The translations under genes were made by a program, and so were the position numbers. The notes under the pieces were generated by a model. The model was not told where the DNA came from. It ran no database searches and saw only the letters and a program-made list of their open reading frames with translations. This document shows positions 1 to 8,390 of a stretch of 42,801 bases of DNA, piece by piece; positions within the stretch are counted from its first letter, which is position 1, and each line of letters starts with the position of its first letter. The stretch covers positions 1 through 42,801 of the forward strand of contig JAHEZQ010000035.1 of the NCBI GenBank assembly GCA_023250955.1, read 5' to 3'. This stretch comes from Melioribacter sp. Lineage in GTDB: Bacteria; Bacteroidota; Ignavibacteria; Ignavibacteriales; Melioribacteraceae.

Positions 1-247
1 CTAAGTAAGAAATAGTTTCATGCTTTGTCATATCAAGAATACACATAACTCCGGTACACTTTGCTTCGAATCCTTTATAATTTGCTGAGACAAGTTTGGA
101 TTCCGGATAATACTTTTTAATCGAAAAAGAATGTTCATCCGCCTTTTCAATTAAAAGAATTTTTGATTGATCAACTCCGGCATGACGGGCCTCAACTGCC
201 ATGCTTATTCCTGCTGGACCCGCACCGATAACTAATAAATCATACAT
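1..247 (-). CDS. FAD/NAD(P)-dependent oxidoreductase, N-terminal part (cut by window edge)
   Basis: Reading the minus strand from the ATG at 247 gives a protein beginning MYDLLVIGAGPAGISMAVEA, a classic Rossmann-type dinucleotide-binding start (GxGxxG). It stays open to the left edge, so about 82 residues are seen and the C-terminus lies outside the window. The fold start is typical of thioredoxin-reductase-like and YpdA-like flavoproteins that bind FAD and reduce a thiol or disulfide partner with NAD(P)H. The visible part lacks the redox-active CxxC region, so the substrate cannot be named. It is divergent from the next gene, and the roughly 150 bases between them probably hold both promoters. 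Confidence 0.75.
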   Translation of the reverse strand, partial: MYDLLVIGAGPAGISMAVEARHAGVDQSKILLIEKADEHSFSIKKYYPESKLVSANYKGFEAKCTGVMCILDMTKHETISYL

Positions 248-398
248 ATTTTTACCAATAATTATTTTCTAAAAAATGATTTTTTATTTGCACGAAATCT
301 AATAAAAAACTAAGAGAGAATAATCATCTCTTTATGTTTAACGTTTAAACTTTTGAAAACCGCTTTTCGTAAGTTTAGGACAAATTTTTACATGAGAA

Positions 399-890
399 AT
401 GAAAACTTATAAATATTCAATCCTTTGGAAAGTGCTTTACCGTTACGGAAATATTCCGCTTACTTTGTTCTTATTAATCTATTTGGTTACGTCGGTAATC
501 GGTTTATTTTCTCATTGGTATTTCATTTTTTTCTTTTGCATTAATCTATTGATCATCATTTGGCTCAATAAATATTATATTAAAACGTACAAGCTGTTCC
601 CATTCGAAATTTCTGCCGACAACGAAAAAATTATTTGTACAAACTTTATGTTCAGTAAGAAAGAAATTGAACTTAGGATGGAAGATATAGACAAATTAAC
701 AGGTGGAATATTTTCAGGCTACCAGACACGACCGGTTTATATTCATGATTCAAAACGAAATATTACAATCGGCTTATATGCAAATGTCGGAAAGTTTCCT
801 GAATTGCTTAAAATTATTTTACAAAATATTAGGGAAGATTTATATAAAGATCTTGTGGGAAAGATTACTGAATTAAGAAACAAGAAATGA
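399..890 (+). CDS. small membrane protein with two N-terminal TM helices, function unknown
   Basis: This 163-residue protein has two hydrophobic segments (about residues 19-38 and 40-56) followed by a soluble C-terminal half of beta-rich character. That layout resembles proteins in which a TM hairpin precedes a bacterial PH-like domain, but the resemblance is weak. An upstream ATG at 392 runs into a stop after six codons, so the ATG at 399 is the better start. It ends against a bidirectional hairpin shared with the convergent HU gene. I do not recognise the family. Confidence 0.6.
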   Translation: MKTYKYSILWKVLYRYGNIPLTLFLLIYLVTSVIGLFSHWYFIFFFCINLLIIIWLNKYYIKTYKLFPFEISADNEKIICTNFMFSKKEIELRMEDIDKLTGGIFSGYQTRPVYIHDSKRNITIGLYANVGKFPELLKIILQNIREDLYKDLVGKITELRNKK

Positions 891-902
891 TCGTATTAAG
901 AA

Positions 903-926
903 AAAGCCCATCTTTTGATGGGCTTT
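903..926. terminator. bidirectional intrinsic terminator
   Basis: A perfect 10-bp stem (AAAGCCCATC / GATGGGCTTT) with a TTTT loop lies between two convergent genes. A-rich sequence precedes it and T-rich sequence follows it, so it can terminate transcription from either side. Confidence 0.85.
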
Positions 927-940
927 CTATTTTTGTATAA

Positions 941-1225
941 TTACTTTTTATAAATAAGAATTGCGTCTTTTGCTTGTTTAGCAATTCTGAATTTAACAAC
1001 TTTTTTTGCCGGAATTGAAATAGCTTCACCGGTTTTTGGGTTTCTTCCCATTCTTGCTTTTCTATCAACAAGAACTAATTTACCCAATCCGGGAATAACA
1101 AAAGCTTTTTTTGCTTCGTGGTAAGCGAGAACAACTAATTCCTGAATGAATTCTCCGGTAGCTTTTTTACTTAAACCGGATTTTTTTGCCATGTAAGTTA
1201 ACAGTTGGCCTTTTGTCATTGACAT
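941..1225 (-). CDS. HU-family nucleoid DNA-binding protein
   Basis: This 94-residue protein has the full HU/IHF layout: an N-terminal helix pair (MTKGQLLTYMAKKSGLSKK), then the beta-arm segment with GRNPKTGEAISIPAKK and the C-terminal VKFRIAKQAKDAI helix. HU proteins are dimers that bend and compact DNA and assist replication, recombination and transcription. The length and the conserved arm (R-N-P-x-T-G) are normal for the family. The start is supported by an AGAGG box about eight bases upstream. It is a single-gene unit divergent from the TonB-dependent receptor and shares its terminator with the gene to its left. Confidence 0.95.
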   Translation of the reverse strand: MSMTKGQLLTYMAKKSGLSKKATGEFIQELVVLAYHEAKKAFVIPGLGKLVLVDRKARMGRNPKTGEAISIPAKKVVKFRIAKQAKDAILIYKK

Positions 1226-1425
1226 ATTGTTGCCTCTTATTATTTGTGGATTAATTTCGCTTGAAATTTAGTATTTTTTTAGTTGAAAACAAACATTTTT
1301 TGTCATTTCTAAACATTTTGATTTACGGATATATGTTAATATCAGGCAATAGATTTGGGGGTAAAATCTTGGTGGAAAACATCTTTTGTTTGAAAAATTA
1401 TAAAGATTATTTTGTAAATGAATTT

Positions 1426-3504
1426 ATGAACTACCTACAGAAAATATTTTCACTAGAAAAAATTTTATTACTACTTATTTTTTTTTCCTATCAACTTTTT
1501 GCTCTTGATGATTTACAAGTTAAGAACGAAAAAACTTCTGCTGACTCGCTGATAAATAAAATTACTGTTCCAAAAGATTCAACTTCGGCAGTCAAACGGA
1601 CTAAAGGTTCAAGTCTCTTACAAATTTCTTCCTTACTTGATGAAAATTTCAAAACCTCAATCATCAGCCAAAAGGCTTTAGAATCAACTGATTATAGAAC
1701 CACTGCCGATTTTTTTATTAGTGTTCCATTCGGATTTACAAGAGATCTTGGTTCCATCGGGCAACCAAACGAAGTATTGATTTACGGACATGGATTTGGA
1801 AATATTTCATTCTTGTCTGACGGTTTATCAATCAACAACAGATTATCAAACGCATTTGATCTTAACTTATTTCAATCTGAAAGTATTGATTCAATCGAAG
1901 TGGTTCCACTTTCTCGCGGATTTCTGTACGGCGGGATGAATAATCCGGTCTCGGTAAATTTTATCTCTCGGCAACCTGAATTACGCAAGCCGTATTCCCG
2001 CATCAAGTATTATCAAGCTCCAAACAGCGAAGGATTGATTGACGGAATATTTAGTATTACTCCGTTTAAGAAAATTAATGCGTTTTTTGAAATTACAAAC
2101 CAAAATACAAATCCATATTATGTTAATACCGATCATAGCAATTGGATGGGCTATGCACGGTTCCATTACTCACCGTCAGGTAATTTAAATATAATTGCTA
2201 GCTATAAATATTTCAAAACGATAACACAATTATTCGGCGGAGTTGATGCAGATTCGATCAATCGCGCATATTTACCTGCCCAGTTCAAACAAATTCTTTA
2301 TGACAAATTTAGTGCACATGTGAGGTTTATTAACCGCTACCAAAAAGCTTCGGGACATAATTTTAGTTTGAGAATGCTTGGAAATTTTATCGAACACTCT
2401 CCGACCGATATTTCGTTTTATTACCAATCTGACCTTACCGAATTCAGGCAAAATGAAAGCAGTTTTATATTTCAAAATAATGCATCAATAATTTTTGATG
2501 ATAATGAACATAGAACAATTGGTTCAAGTTTACGTCAGAATTTTAATTTTGATTTTATCAACCTCACCTCAATAACAAATTTTGAAAGATCTAAATTCCT
2601 TACACCACTTTTATCTCAAGAAATAAATAAATCACTCTTTTCAACAACGGCAATAGCAAGTTTCAGCTTGATAAATAAAGCATTAAATCCTTCTCTCTTT
2701 GCAAGATATTTAAATTATTCAAATGATAATTTTTTCGGCTTTGGTGCCGATGCTAGAATTTTTTTAGATCAATTATTTAATTTTTATGTCGGTTTCTCGT
2801 CGTTCGAAAAACCCCGAACTATTTGGGAGGAGCGTTTTGTATTGCCAACTATTCAACCTGGCAAACAAAAAATTACTTCCTTTGAACTCTCTGCAAATTT
2901 GAAGAATTCATTTGTTAATGCAACTATAAGTTACTTCAATAAATCAACGGTTAATTCTTTGCTTCCGGCTTTGTTAAAAGAAGATCCATTACATAATGAT
3001 AAGATTGTTTATGCTGCTGTAAATGATTTGAAACTTCAAGGTATAAACCTAAAACTAGATTTAAGTATTTGGAAAATTCTATTCAGTACAAATACGAGTT
3101 ACTATTTCTCTTCTGATGACAGACATAATAACAATCTGCCAAATTTTTCTTTATACGGCGGTATTTATTATGTGGATACTCTATTCAACAAAAACTTACA
3201 TCTGAAATCCGGATTTAATTATTTCTCAATCGGAGAACGGGACTTTACTTCTTTAGACTTGGAAAAAAATATTTCAACAAATTTTTTGTATGATCCTACT
3301 GCTCAAAATATTTCATTAATTTCATCTTCGCCAATATCCACCTCATTCCAAATAGATTTCTTCTTCGCGGGAAAAATTCAGAACTCGGCAACAGTTTATT
3401 TCATTTTCGAAAATCTTTTTAATGCTAAATATTTCATAGTTCCTTATTATCCCAAACAGGCTCGCGGTATTCGTTTCGGGGTGGCGTGGAACTTCCTTGA
3501 TTAG
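1426..3504 (+). CDS. TonB-dependent receptor-like outer-membrane protein
   Basis: The reading frame is open from a TTG at 1261, but the ATG at 1426 opens a good signal peptide (MNYLQKIFSLEKILLLLIFF, then SYQLFA before DDLQ), so I place the start there; the protein is then 692 residues. About residues 45-160 resemble a TonB plug domain (IYGHGFGNISFLSDGLSINN, SIDSIEVVPLSRGFLYGGMN). The rest is rich in alternating aromatic/polar beta strands and ends in GVAWNFLD, as outer-membrane barrels do. The likely role is TonB-driven import across the outer membrane; the ligand is unknown. The next gene encodes a secreted glucan-acting enzyme only about 75 bases downstream, so an oligosaccharide ligand is possible, but this is inference. 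Confidence 0.75.
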   Translation: MNYLQKIFSLEKILLLLIFFSYQLFALDDLQVKNEKTSADSLINKITVPKDSTSAVKRTKGSSLLQISSLLDENFKTSIISQKALESTDYRTTADFFISVPFGFTRDLGSIGQPNEVLIYGHGFGNISFLSDGLSINNRLSNAFDLNLFQSESIDSIEVVPLSRGFLYGGMNNPVSVNFISRQPELRKPYSRIKYYQAPNSEGLIDGIFSITPFKKINAFFEITNQNTNPYYVNTDHSNWMGYARFHYSPSGNLNIIASYKYFKTITQLFGGVDADSINRAYLPAQFKQILYDKFSAHVRFINRYQKASGHNFSLRMLGNFIEHSPTDISFYYQSDLTEFRQNESSFIFQNNASIIFDDNEHRTIGSSLRQNFNFDFINLTSITNFERSKFLTPLLSQEINKSLFSTTAIASFSLINKALNPSLFARYLNYSNDNFFGFGADARIFLDQLFNFYVGFSSFEKPRTIWEERFVLPTIQPGKQKITSFELSANLKNSFVNATISYFNKSTVNSLLPALLKEDPLHNDKIVYAAVNDLKLQGINLKLDLSIWKILFSTNTSYYFSSDDRHNNNLPNFSLYGGIYYVDTLFNKNLHLKSGFNYFSIGERDFTSLDLEKNISTNFLYDPTAQNISLISSSPISTSFQIDFFFAGKIQNSATVYFIFENLFNAKYFIVPYYPKQARGIRFGVAWNFLD

Positions 3505-3580
3505 CAGTTTATCCATACCTAACTTTACGCCCAAAATATTTTACTAATTTTTTATCACTTTAAGTTTATAGAGTTCAATC

Positions 3581-6511
3581 ATGAAACTTCGTACGCTAAT
3601 TTTTCTTTTCATTTTAACTATTAGTTTAACAGCTCAAACTGTTGTAACAACAACACCGACTTACCCAACACAAACTGATCAGATTACAATTACATTTGAT
3701 GTTACTTACGCTACTCATCCAAACAAACTAGTTGGTTACTTTGGAGGTGTTTACGCTTATACTGGAGTAACTTTAGTTACAAACAATGGTGCACCTCAAC
3801 GTTGGCAAAAGGTAATTGGTGCTTGGCCGCCTAATTCCGGTTATCAGCTACAGCCACAACTAAGTCCTGCGGGACTAAACAAGTATCAAATAATTATTAA
3901 TAATCCTAGAGCTTATTATTTATCTAGCGCAGACCAAAGCAATTCTAATATTAAAATTACTGAGCTCTGTTTTGTTCTAAGAAGCTCGGACGGTTTGAAA
4001 CAAACTGAGGATATTTTTGTTCCACTTTATTCTTCCGGAATTTCTATTGTGTTTAATACACCAACTGTAAATGTTTCCTTTGGCGATCCTCTCCGCTCCC
4101 CTGTTTTTGTATCTGAAGGTGAAAACGTTCCCATTTCTGTCTCAGCGGCGGAAGTTGGAACAAAAGTTAAATCTATTAAACTCTACGTGAACGGAACAGA
4201 GAAAGTACAAAGTACAACAAACACTCTTAGTTATACTTTTAATGCTACTGAATATTCCGGCGGAAAGAATGAAGTTAAGGTTGTAGCAACTGATACGGCT
4301 AATGTAAAAGATTCATCAACGTTTGTAATAATGAGAAACCCGACGATTAAAAATCTTGCACCTCCTCAAGGAACAATTCAGGGAATAAATTACGGAAGCG
4401 ATCCTACCAAAGTTACGCTTGCACTATATGCCCCACAGAAAAATTTTGTTTATGTGATCGGTGAATTCGGAAACAGTGATTGGAAAGTTGATACAACTTA
4501 TTTTATGAATAAATATATACCCAATTCCGCCAAACCCGATAGTGTAATTTGGTGGACTACAATTTCCAATCTAACGTCCGGACAGGAATATGCTTACCAG
4601 TATTTGGTTGACGGCAACTTACGTGTATTTGATCCGTATGTAGATAAAATTCTAGATCCGTCCAACGATTCCGGAATCCCTTCCGCTGTTTATCCTAACC
4701 TAAAATCATATCCATCAAATAAGACAGATAATGTTGTAGGTGTTCTTCAAACAGGGCAATCAAGTTACAGCTGGAAAGTTGGAACATTTAACCGTCCTTC
4801 AAAAGAAAAATTGGTTATTTATGAAATGCTTGTAAGAGATTTTGTAAGTACACATTCTTACAAAACATTAGTTGATACACTTAGCTATTTCAAAAAACTC
4901 GGCGTGAATGCAATTGAGTTAATGCCCATCTCGGAATTCGACGGTAATGATAGCTGGGGTTATAATCCTATGACATACTTTGCACCGGATAAATATTACG
5001 GAACAAAGAATGATCTAAAAGCATTTATTGATGCATGTCATCAAAACGGAATTGCAGTAATACAAGATATAGTTCTTAATCATGCTTATAACAATAATTC
5101 AATGGCACGCATGTATTGGGATAATGGCCACCCGGCAGTAAATAATCCTTGGTTTAATGTTCAATCTAATTTTGATAATCCTGATGCGCATTGGGGTAAC
5201 GATTTCAATCATGAAAGTAAATCAACACAATATTTTGTGGACCGTGTTCTGCAATATTGGTTGACGGAATTTAAGATTGACGGATTCAGATTTGATTTTA
5301 CGAAAGGCTTCGGCAATAACAAGAAACTTCTTTCAGATCTTTGGGGAAGTATTTACGATCCGGATAGAATTCGTCTTTTAAAAAGAATGGTTGATAAAAT
5401 TTGGTCATATGATCCAACGGCAATAATGATCTTCGAGCATCTTGCAGAGAATAGAGAAGATCAAGAACTTGCGCAATATGGAATTCTTATGTGGGGAAAT
5501 ATGAATAGCGCATATAATCAAGCAACGATGGGCTATCCAAATCCTTCTTGGGATTTTTCCGGTATCTCTTATAAAGATATAAAAAGAAGCTGGAACGTTC
5601 CAAATCTTGTTGGTTACATGGAAAGCCATGATGAAGAAAGATTAATGTTCAAGAATAAAACTTATGGAAATAGTTCTCAAGCCCCAGCTTATGATATAAA
5701 GGATTTAAACACTGGGTTGAATAGGATAAAACTTGCAGCCACCTTTTTCATTACAGTTCCCGGACCAAAAATGATCTGGCAGTTCGGAGAACTTGGTTAT
5801 GATATTTCTATCAACCAAGGAGGAAGATTAGGTAAGAAACCTATTCCATGGGCTGATGGTTTGAATTACTATTCTAATACTGATAGAAAAAATTTATTTA
5901 ATGTGTTCGCTGCCTTGATAAGATTAAAGAAAAATTATCCGGCATTTTCCAGCGATAATTTTTCACTTGCTACAAGTGTAGGATTGAAACGTATAAAGAT
6001 TACTCATTCCAGTATGAATGTTGTAATCATTGGTAATTTTGATGTAAGTGCCGGCTCGTTAGTAACAGATTTTCAAAGCGCAGGTACGTGGTATGAATTC
6101 TTCTCGGGCGACACCTTAAATGTTACTGATGTTGGTATGCAGATTAATTTACAACCCGGGGAGTATAGACTTTATACTTCTGTCAAAATTCCAAAAGCTT
6201 CGGATATTATTACAAGTGTTAATGAACAAAAAACAATTCCAACCGAGTTTAAACTTGAGCAGAATTATCCTAATCCGTTTAATCCATCAACGGTTATCAG
6301 TTACCAGTTGCCGGTTGCCGGACATATTTCATTAATAGTTTACGATGTGCTTGGACGTGAAGTTGCTACACTTGTAAACGAGTTTCAGCAAGCTGGAATT
6401 CATAATTCAACATTTACAATTCATAATTCAGTGTTACCGAGTGGGGTTTATTTTTATAGAATTACTGCCGGAGATTTTGTTCAGACAAAGAAAATGATTC
6501 TTCTGAAATAA
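3581..6511 (+). CDS. secreted GH13 alpha-amylase-family enzyme with T9SS sorting domain
   Basis: This 976-residue protein starts with a signal peptide (MKLRTLIFLFILTISLTAQ). Beta-sandwich modules follow (about 20-150 and 160-250), then an E-set/CBM48-like module (about 265-375) and a GH13 TIM barrel (about 395-790). GH13 signatures are present: DIVLNH (496-501), GFRFD with nucleophile D572, IFEH with acid/base E619, and ESHDEE with transition-state stabiliser D684. All catalytic residues are intact. From about 886 a type IX sorting domain begins (FKLEQNYPNPFNPSTVISYQ) and ends in YRITAGDFVQTKKMILLK, so the enzyme is probably exported and surface-anchored or released by T9SS. The substrate is an alpha-glucan; the exact specificity (amylase, pullulanase or branching type) is not clear. 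The sorting domain contains a 13-bp direct repeat. Confidence 0.92.
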   Translation: MKLRTLIFLFILTISLTAQTVVTTTPTYPTQTDQITITFDVTYATHPNKLVGYFGGVYAYTGVTLVTNNGAPQRWQKVIGAWPPNSGYQLQPQLSPAGLNKYQIIINNPRAYYLSSADQSNSNIKITELCFVLRSSDGLKQTEDIFVPLYSSGISIVFNTPTVNVSFGDPLRSPVFVSEGENVPISVSAAEVGTKVKSIKLYVNGTEKVQSTTNTLSYTFNATEYSGGKNEVKVVATDTANVKDSSTFVIMRNPTIKNLAPPQGTIQGINYGSDPTKVTLALYAPQKNFVYVIGEFGNSDWKVDTTYFMNKYIPNSAKPDSVIWWTTISNLTSGQEYAYQYLVDGNLRVFDPYVDKILDPSNDSGIPSAVYPNLKSYPSNKTDNVVGVLQTGQSSYSWKVGTFNRPSKEKLVIYEMLVRDFVSTHSYKTLVDTLSYFKKLGVNAIELMPISEFDGNDSWGYNPMTYFAPDKYYGTKNDLKAFIDACHQNGIAVIQDIVLNHAYNNNSMARMYWDNGHPAVNNPWFNVQSNFDNPDAHWGNDFNHESKSTQYFVDRVLQYWLTEFKIDGFRFDFTKGFGNNKKLLSDLWGSIYDPDRIRLLKRMVDKIWSYDPTAIMIFEHLAENREDQELAQYGILMWGNMNSAYNQATMGYPNPSWDFSGISYKDIKRSWNVPNLVGYMESHDEERLMFKNKTYGNSSQAPAYDIKDLNTGLNRIKLAATFFITVPGPKMIWQFGELGYDISINQGGRLGKKPIPWADGLNYYSNTDRKNLFNVFAALIRLKKNYPAFSSDNFSLATSVGLKRIKITHSSMNVVIIGNFDVSAGSLVTDFQSAGTWYEFFSGDTLNVTDVGMQINLQPGEYRLYTSVKIPKASDIITSVNEQKTIPTEFKLEQNYPNPFNPSTVISYQLPVAGHISLIVYDVLGREVATLVNEFQQAGIHNSTFTIHNSVLPSGVYFYRITAGDFVQTKKMILLK
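6397..6430 (+). repeat. 13-bp direct repeat inside the T9SS sorting domain
   Basis: AATTCATAATTCA occurs at 6397-6409 and again at 6418-6430, a 21-base period, and encodes two IHNS units. It keeps the reading frame. The word belongs to the same class of short AT-rich repeats seen in the integrase region. Confidence 0.8.
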
Positions 6512-6516
6512 TAAAC

Positions 6517-7272
6517 TCAACTCTTACATAACGTGGAAAGAATAACGGCAGAAGCGCTGGCAACATTAAGCGATTCTGCTTTTCCTTTTCTGGGAATAGT
6601 AATTTTCGAATCGCAAATATCCAGAAGATTTTTTGTCGGACCGTTAGCTTCATTAGCAAGTACAAGAATTACATTTTGGCTATGTGTGTAGGTGTAAAGA
6701 TTTTCTCCGTTCAAATCGGCAGATAGAATCATAAATCCTTTTTTCTTTTGTTCCAGCAACACTTTGTAAAAATCTTTCTCCTCAAAAACATTCAGATGAA
6801 AAACAGAGCCTGCCGATGCACGAATTACTTTTGGATTATATACTTCAGCGCAATCCGGACTCAACAAAATATTTTTAACGCCAAACCAATCACAGTTGCG
6901 TATAATCGTACCAACATTACCAGGATCAGAAATGTTTTCCAGTGCAACAATTAATTTCTCGTGTTCGAAATCCATGGCTGATTGTTGCCTAAAATGAAAT
7001 ACCCCTATAATTCCCTGAGGATTTTTTGTGTCGCATAATTTTTCAAAGTCGGCAGATTTTACAATCTCGGTGCTAATCTTTTTTCTGTTTAATTGTTTTA
7101 AAAGATTTTCTGCGGCGGATTCTTTGAGAGCAATAATAATTTCAGATGTGAAGCCGGAATCCAGTGCTTCTGCGATTAGTTTAATTCCTTCAACAATAAA
7201 TTTCTTCTCTTGTTGTCTAAATTTCTTGTTTAGTAGTGAAGAATAATATTTAATTTGATTTTTAGTTAACAT
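6517..7272 (-). CDS. TrmH/SpoU-family RNA 2'-O-methyltransferase
   Basis: This 251-residue protein has an N-terminal substrate-binding domain (about 1-95, with KKFIVEGIKLIAEAL) and a SPOUT methyltransferase domain with the three family motifs: DPGNVGTIIRN, LANEANG, and IPRKGKAESLNVASASAV. The knotted C-terminal motif binds S-adenosylmethionine. Members methylate a ribose 2'-OH in tRNA or 23S rRNA; the two-domain layout resembles RlmB and TsnR-like enzymes, but the target nucleotide cannot be deduced. The gene is convergent with the amylase gene, and only five bases separate their stop codons. Confidence 0.9.
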   Translation of the reverse strand: MLTKNQIKYYSSLLNKKFRQQEKKFIVEGIKLIAEALDSGFTSEIIIALKESAAENLLKQLNRKKISTEIVKSADFEKLCDTKNPQGIIGVFHFRQQSAMDFEHEKLIVALENISDPGNVGTIIRNCDWFGVKNILLSPDCAEVYNPKVIRASAGSVFHLNVFEEKDFYKVLLEQKKKGFMILSADLNGENLYTYTHSQNVILVLANEANGPTKNLLDICDSKITIPRKGKAESLNVASASAVILSTLCKS

Positions 7273-7399
7273 GAATTTCTTTTATTTCCATTTCAAATAT
7301 AGAGTTTTTTAGAATATGCCGATTATGAAGTGATAATAAATCGCTTGAAATTATTGCGCTGAATGTGAATTTTATGTTAGATTTGCCGCACGAAAAAAT

Positions 7400-7472
7400 G
7401 CTGGCTTAGCTCAGTTGGTAGAGCAGCTGATTTGTAATCAGCAGGTCGCGGGTTCGAGTCCCATAGCCAGCT
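7400..7472 (+). tRNA. tRNA-Thr (anticodon TGT)
   Basis: The acceptor stem GCTGGCT (7400-7406) pairs with AGCCAGC (7465-7471), followed by discriminator T7472. The D-arm contains TAGCTCAGTTGGTAGAG. The anticodon stem GCTGA/TCAGC encloses loop TTTGTAA, giving anticodon TGT (7433-7435) that reads ACA. The T-loop is TTCGAGT. The 3' CCA is not encoded. The T-stem (7448-7452 with 7460-7464) contains one C-A mismatch (C7449-A7463) and a G-T pair. Everything to its right up to about 30240 looks horizontally acquired, so its 3' end is the probable integration site. Confidence 0.95.
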
Positions 7473-7477
7473 CTTAA

Positions 7478-7508
7478 AAAGCTCGATTATAATTCTTAAT
7501 CGGGCTTT
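7478..7508 (+). terminator. terminator of tRNA-Thr
   Basis: AAAGCTCGATT (7478-7488) pairs with AATCGGGCTTT (7498-7508) with one G-T pair. A T-rich run follows. It lies six bases after the tRNA end. Confidence 0.8.
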
Positions 7509-7753
7509 ATTCTTATCAGACCCTCCAAGAATCCCGATGATCTTTTGTTCTAAAGTAGGGACTGAGTAGGGACTTTTCCGTTTTCTTCTTCTTTCCGAAC
7601 AATATTTTATAAAATATCTCCAGGAAAGTTCTGGTTTGCCGTACCAATAATCCTTTCTGATATTTTAGAGAACAATAAATTTCTTTTACCGGCTTCGAAC
7701 TTTTTACATTTTCAATATAATGAAATAGTCAAATAAGAGAAAGAACCGGAAGC
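7509..7753. other. left-arm intergenic region with GTAGGGACT direct repeat and an unstarted reading frame
   Basis: GTAGGGACT occurs twice at an 11-base step (7555-7563 and 7566-7574), the size and phasing of integrase arm-type sites. On the minus strand a frame is open from 7728 to a TGA at 7516. It is about 70 codons, lysine-rich at the end (FGKKKKTEKSLLSPYFR), but has no ATG, so it may be a gene remnant or chance. I see no other feature here. Confidence 0.35.
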
Positions 7754-8158
7754 TTAAGCAGCTTCCGATTTTGCAATAACTTCTGTTTGTGAAATATCAA
7801 AAACAGTTGCCGTAAAGAAATGAACATCTTCATCATCCGAAATCATTTTGGGATTTTCATCTTGCTTGGTTTTTGATGGAACAAAGATTAAAAATCCGTG
7901 TTCACCTTTGCGAACAATTCTACCAGTTTTCTTCCATTGTTGAAACCCTCCAACAATTGTGAAATTGATTTCTGATTGAGCAACAAGAAAACATTGATTG
8001 TGAGGTGTCAATAGATGCCCTTCAACTGTAACGATGCCGAATTTATCGGCTACGGCTTGGCGTTGTTCTTCCGTCATTTCTGAAAGAGTTTTCCGAAGGC
8101 GGATGATCTTCTCTTTTTTCTCCTGTCTTTTCTGCTGTTTTTGTTTTTCTGATAACAT
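7754..8158 (-). CDS. ArdC N-terminal-domain-like small protein
   Basis: The ATG at 8158 is preceded by AAAGGAGT at good distance, so I prefer it over the longer frame from 8203; the protein is 134 residues. A basic helical N-terminus (about 1-40) precedes a segment with FTIVGGFQQWKKTGRIVRKG (about 66-85), then EHGFLIFVPSK and FTATVFDISQTEV. This is the pattern of the ArdC anti-restriction N-terminal ssDNA-binding domain (DUF1738 type). Full-length ArdC also has a zinc metallopeptidase domain, which is absent here. Such proteins protect incoming single-stranded or unmodified DNA of plasmids and phages. The start lies 13 bases after the preceding small gene, whose end supplies the ribosome-binding site, so the two are probably coupled. 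Confidence 0.7.
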   Translation of the reverse strand: MLSEKQKQQKRQEKKEKIIRLRKTLSEMTEEQRQAVADKFGIVTVEGHLLTPHNQCFLVAQSEINFTIVGGFQQWKKTGRIVRKGEHGFLIFVPSKTKQDENPKMISDDEDVHFFTATVFDISQTEVIAKSEAA

Positions 8159-8171
8159 GGCTTGAACTCCT

Positions 8172-8360
8172 TTAAGATTTTTTAAGAGATTTGATAAAAG
8201 CATTTAAGAAAGTGTTTGCAGATGAATATGTTTTGAATGATTGTGAATGAAGCGAACCGGACGGAGTAAATACATTTACAAAGAATTTTTGATTTGATTG
8301 AATTAACCGAACAAGAAAACCTTTGTGCCTTTTTGAATAGTGAACTATTACCGATGCCAT
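8172..8360 (-). CDS. small basic protein of unknown function
   Basis: This 62-residue protein begins MASVIVHYSKRHKGFLVRLI. The frame is open from 8390, but the ATG at 8360 has an AAAGGT box about ten bases upstream and is the better start. It is lysine- and serine-rich with predicted short strands and a C-terminal helix (NTFLNAFIKSLKKS). Its stop overlaps the Shine-Dalgarno of the ArdC-like gene, which argues that it is a real translated gene. I do not recognise the family. It is the first gene after the structured non-coding region when read leftwards. Confidence 0.55.
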   Translation of the reverse strand: MASVIVHYSKRHKGFLVRLIQSNQKFFVNVFTPSGSLHSQSFKTYSSANTFLNAFIKSLKKS

Positions 8361-8390
8361 GACCCGACCTTTTACGCCGTTAAAAAACAT

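Noticed and set aside
941-1225. HU gene as part of the mobile element
   Set aside because: It lies on the core side of tRNA-Thr, next to ordinary chromosomal genes, and has its own terminator.
1261-1425. N-terminal extension of the TonB-dependent receptor from a TTG codon
   Set aside because: It would place 55 residues before a well-formed signal peptide; the ATG at 1426 explains the protein better.
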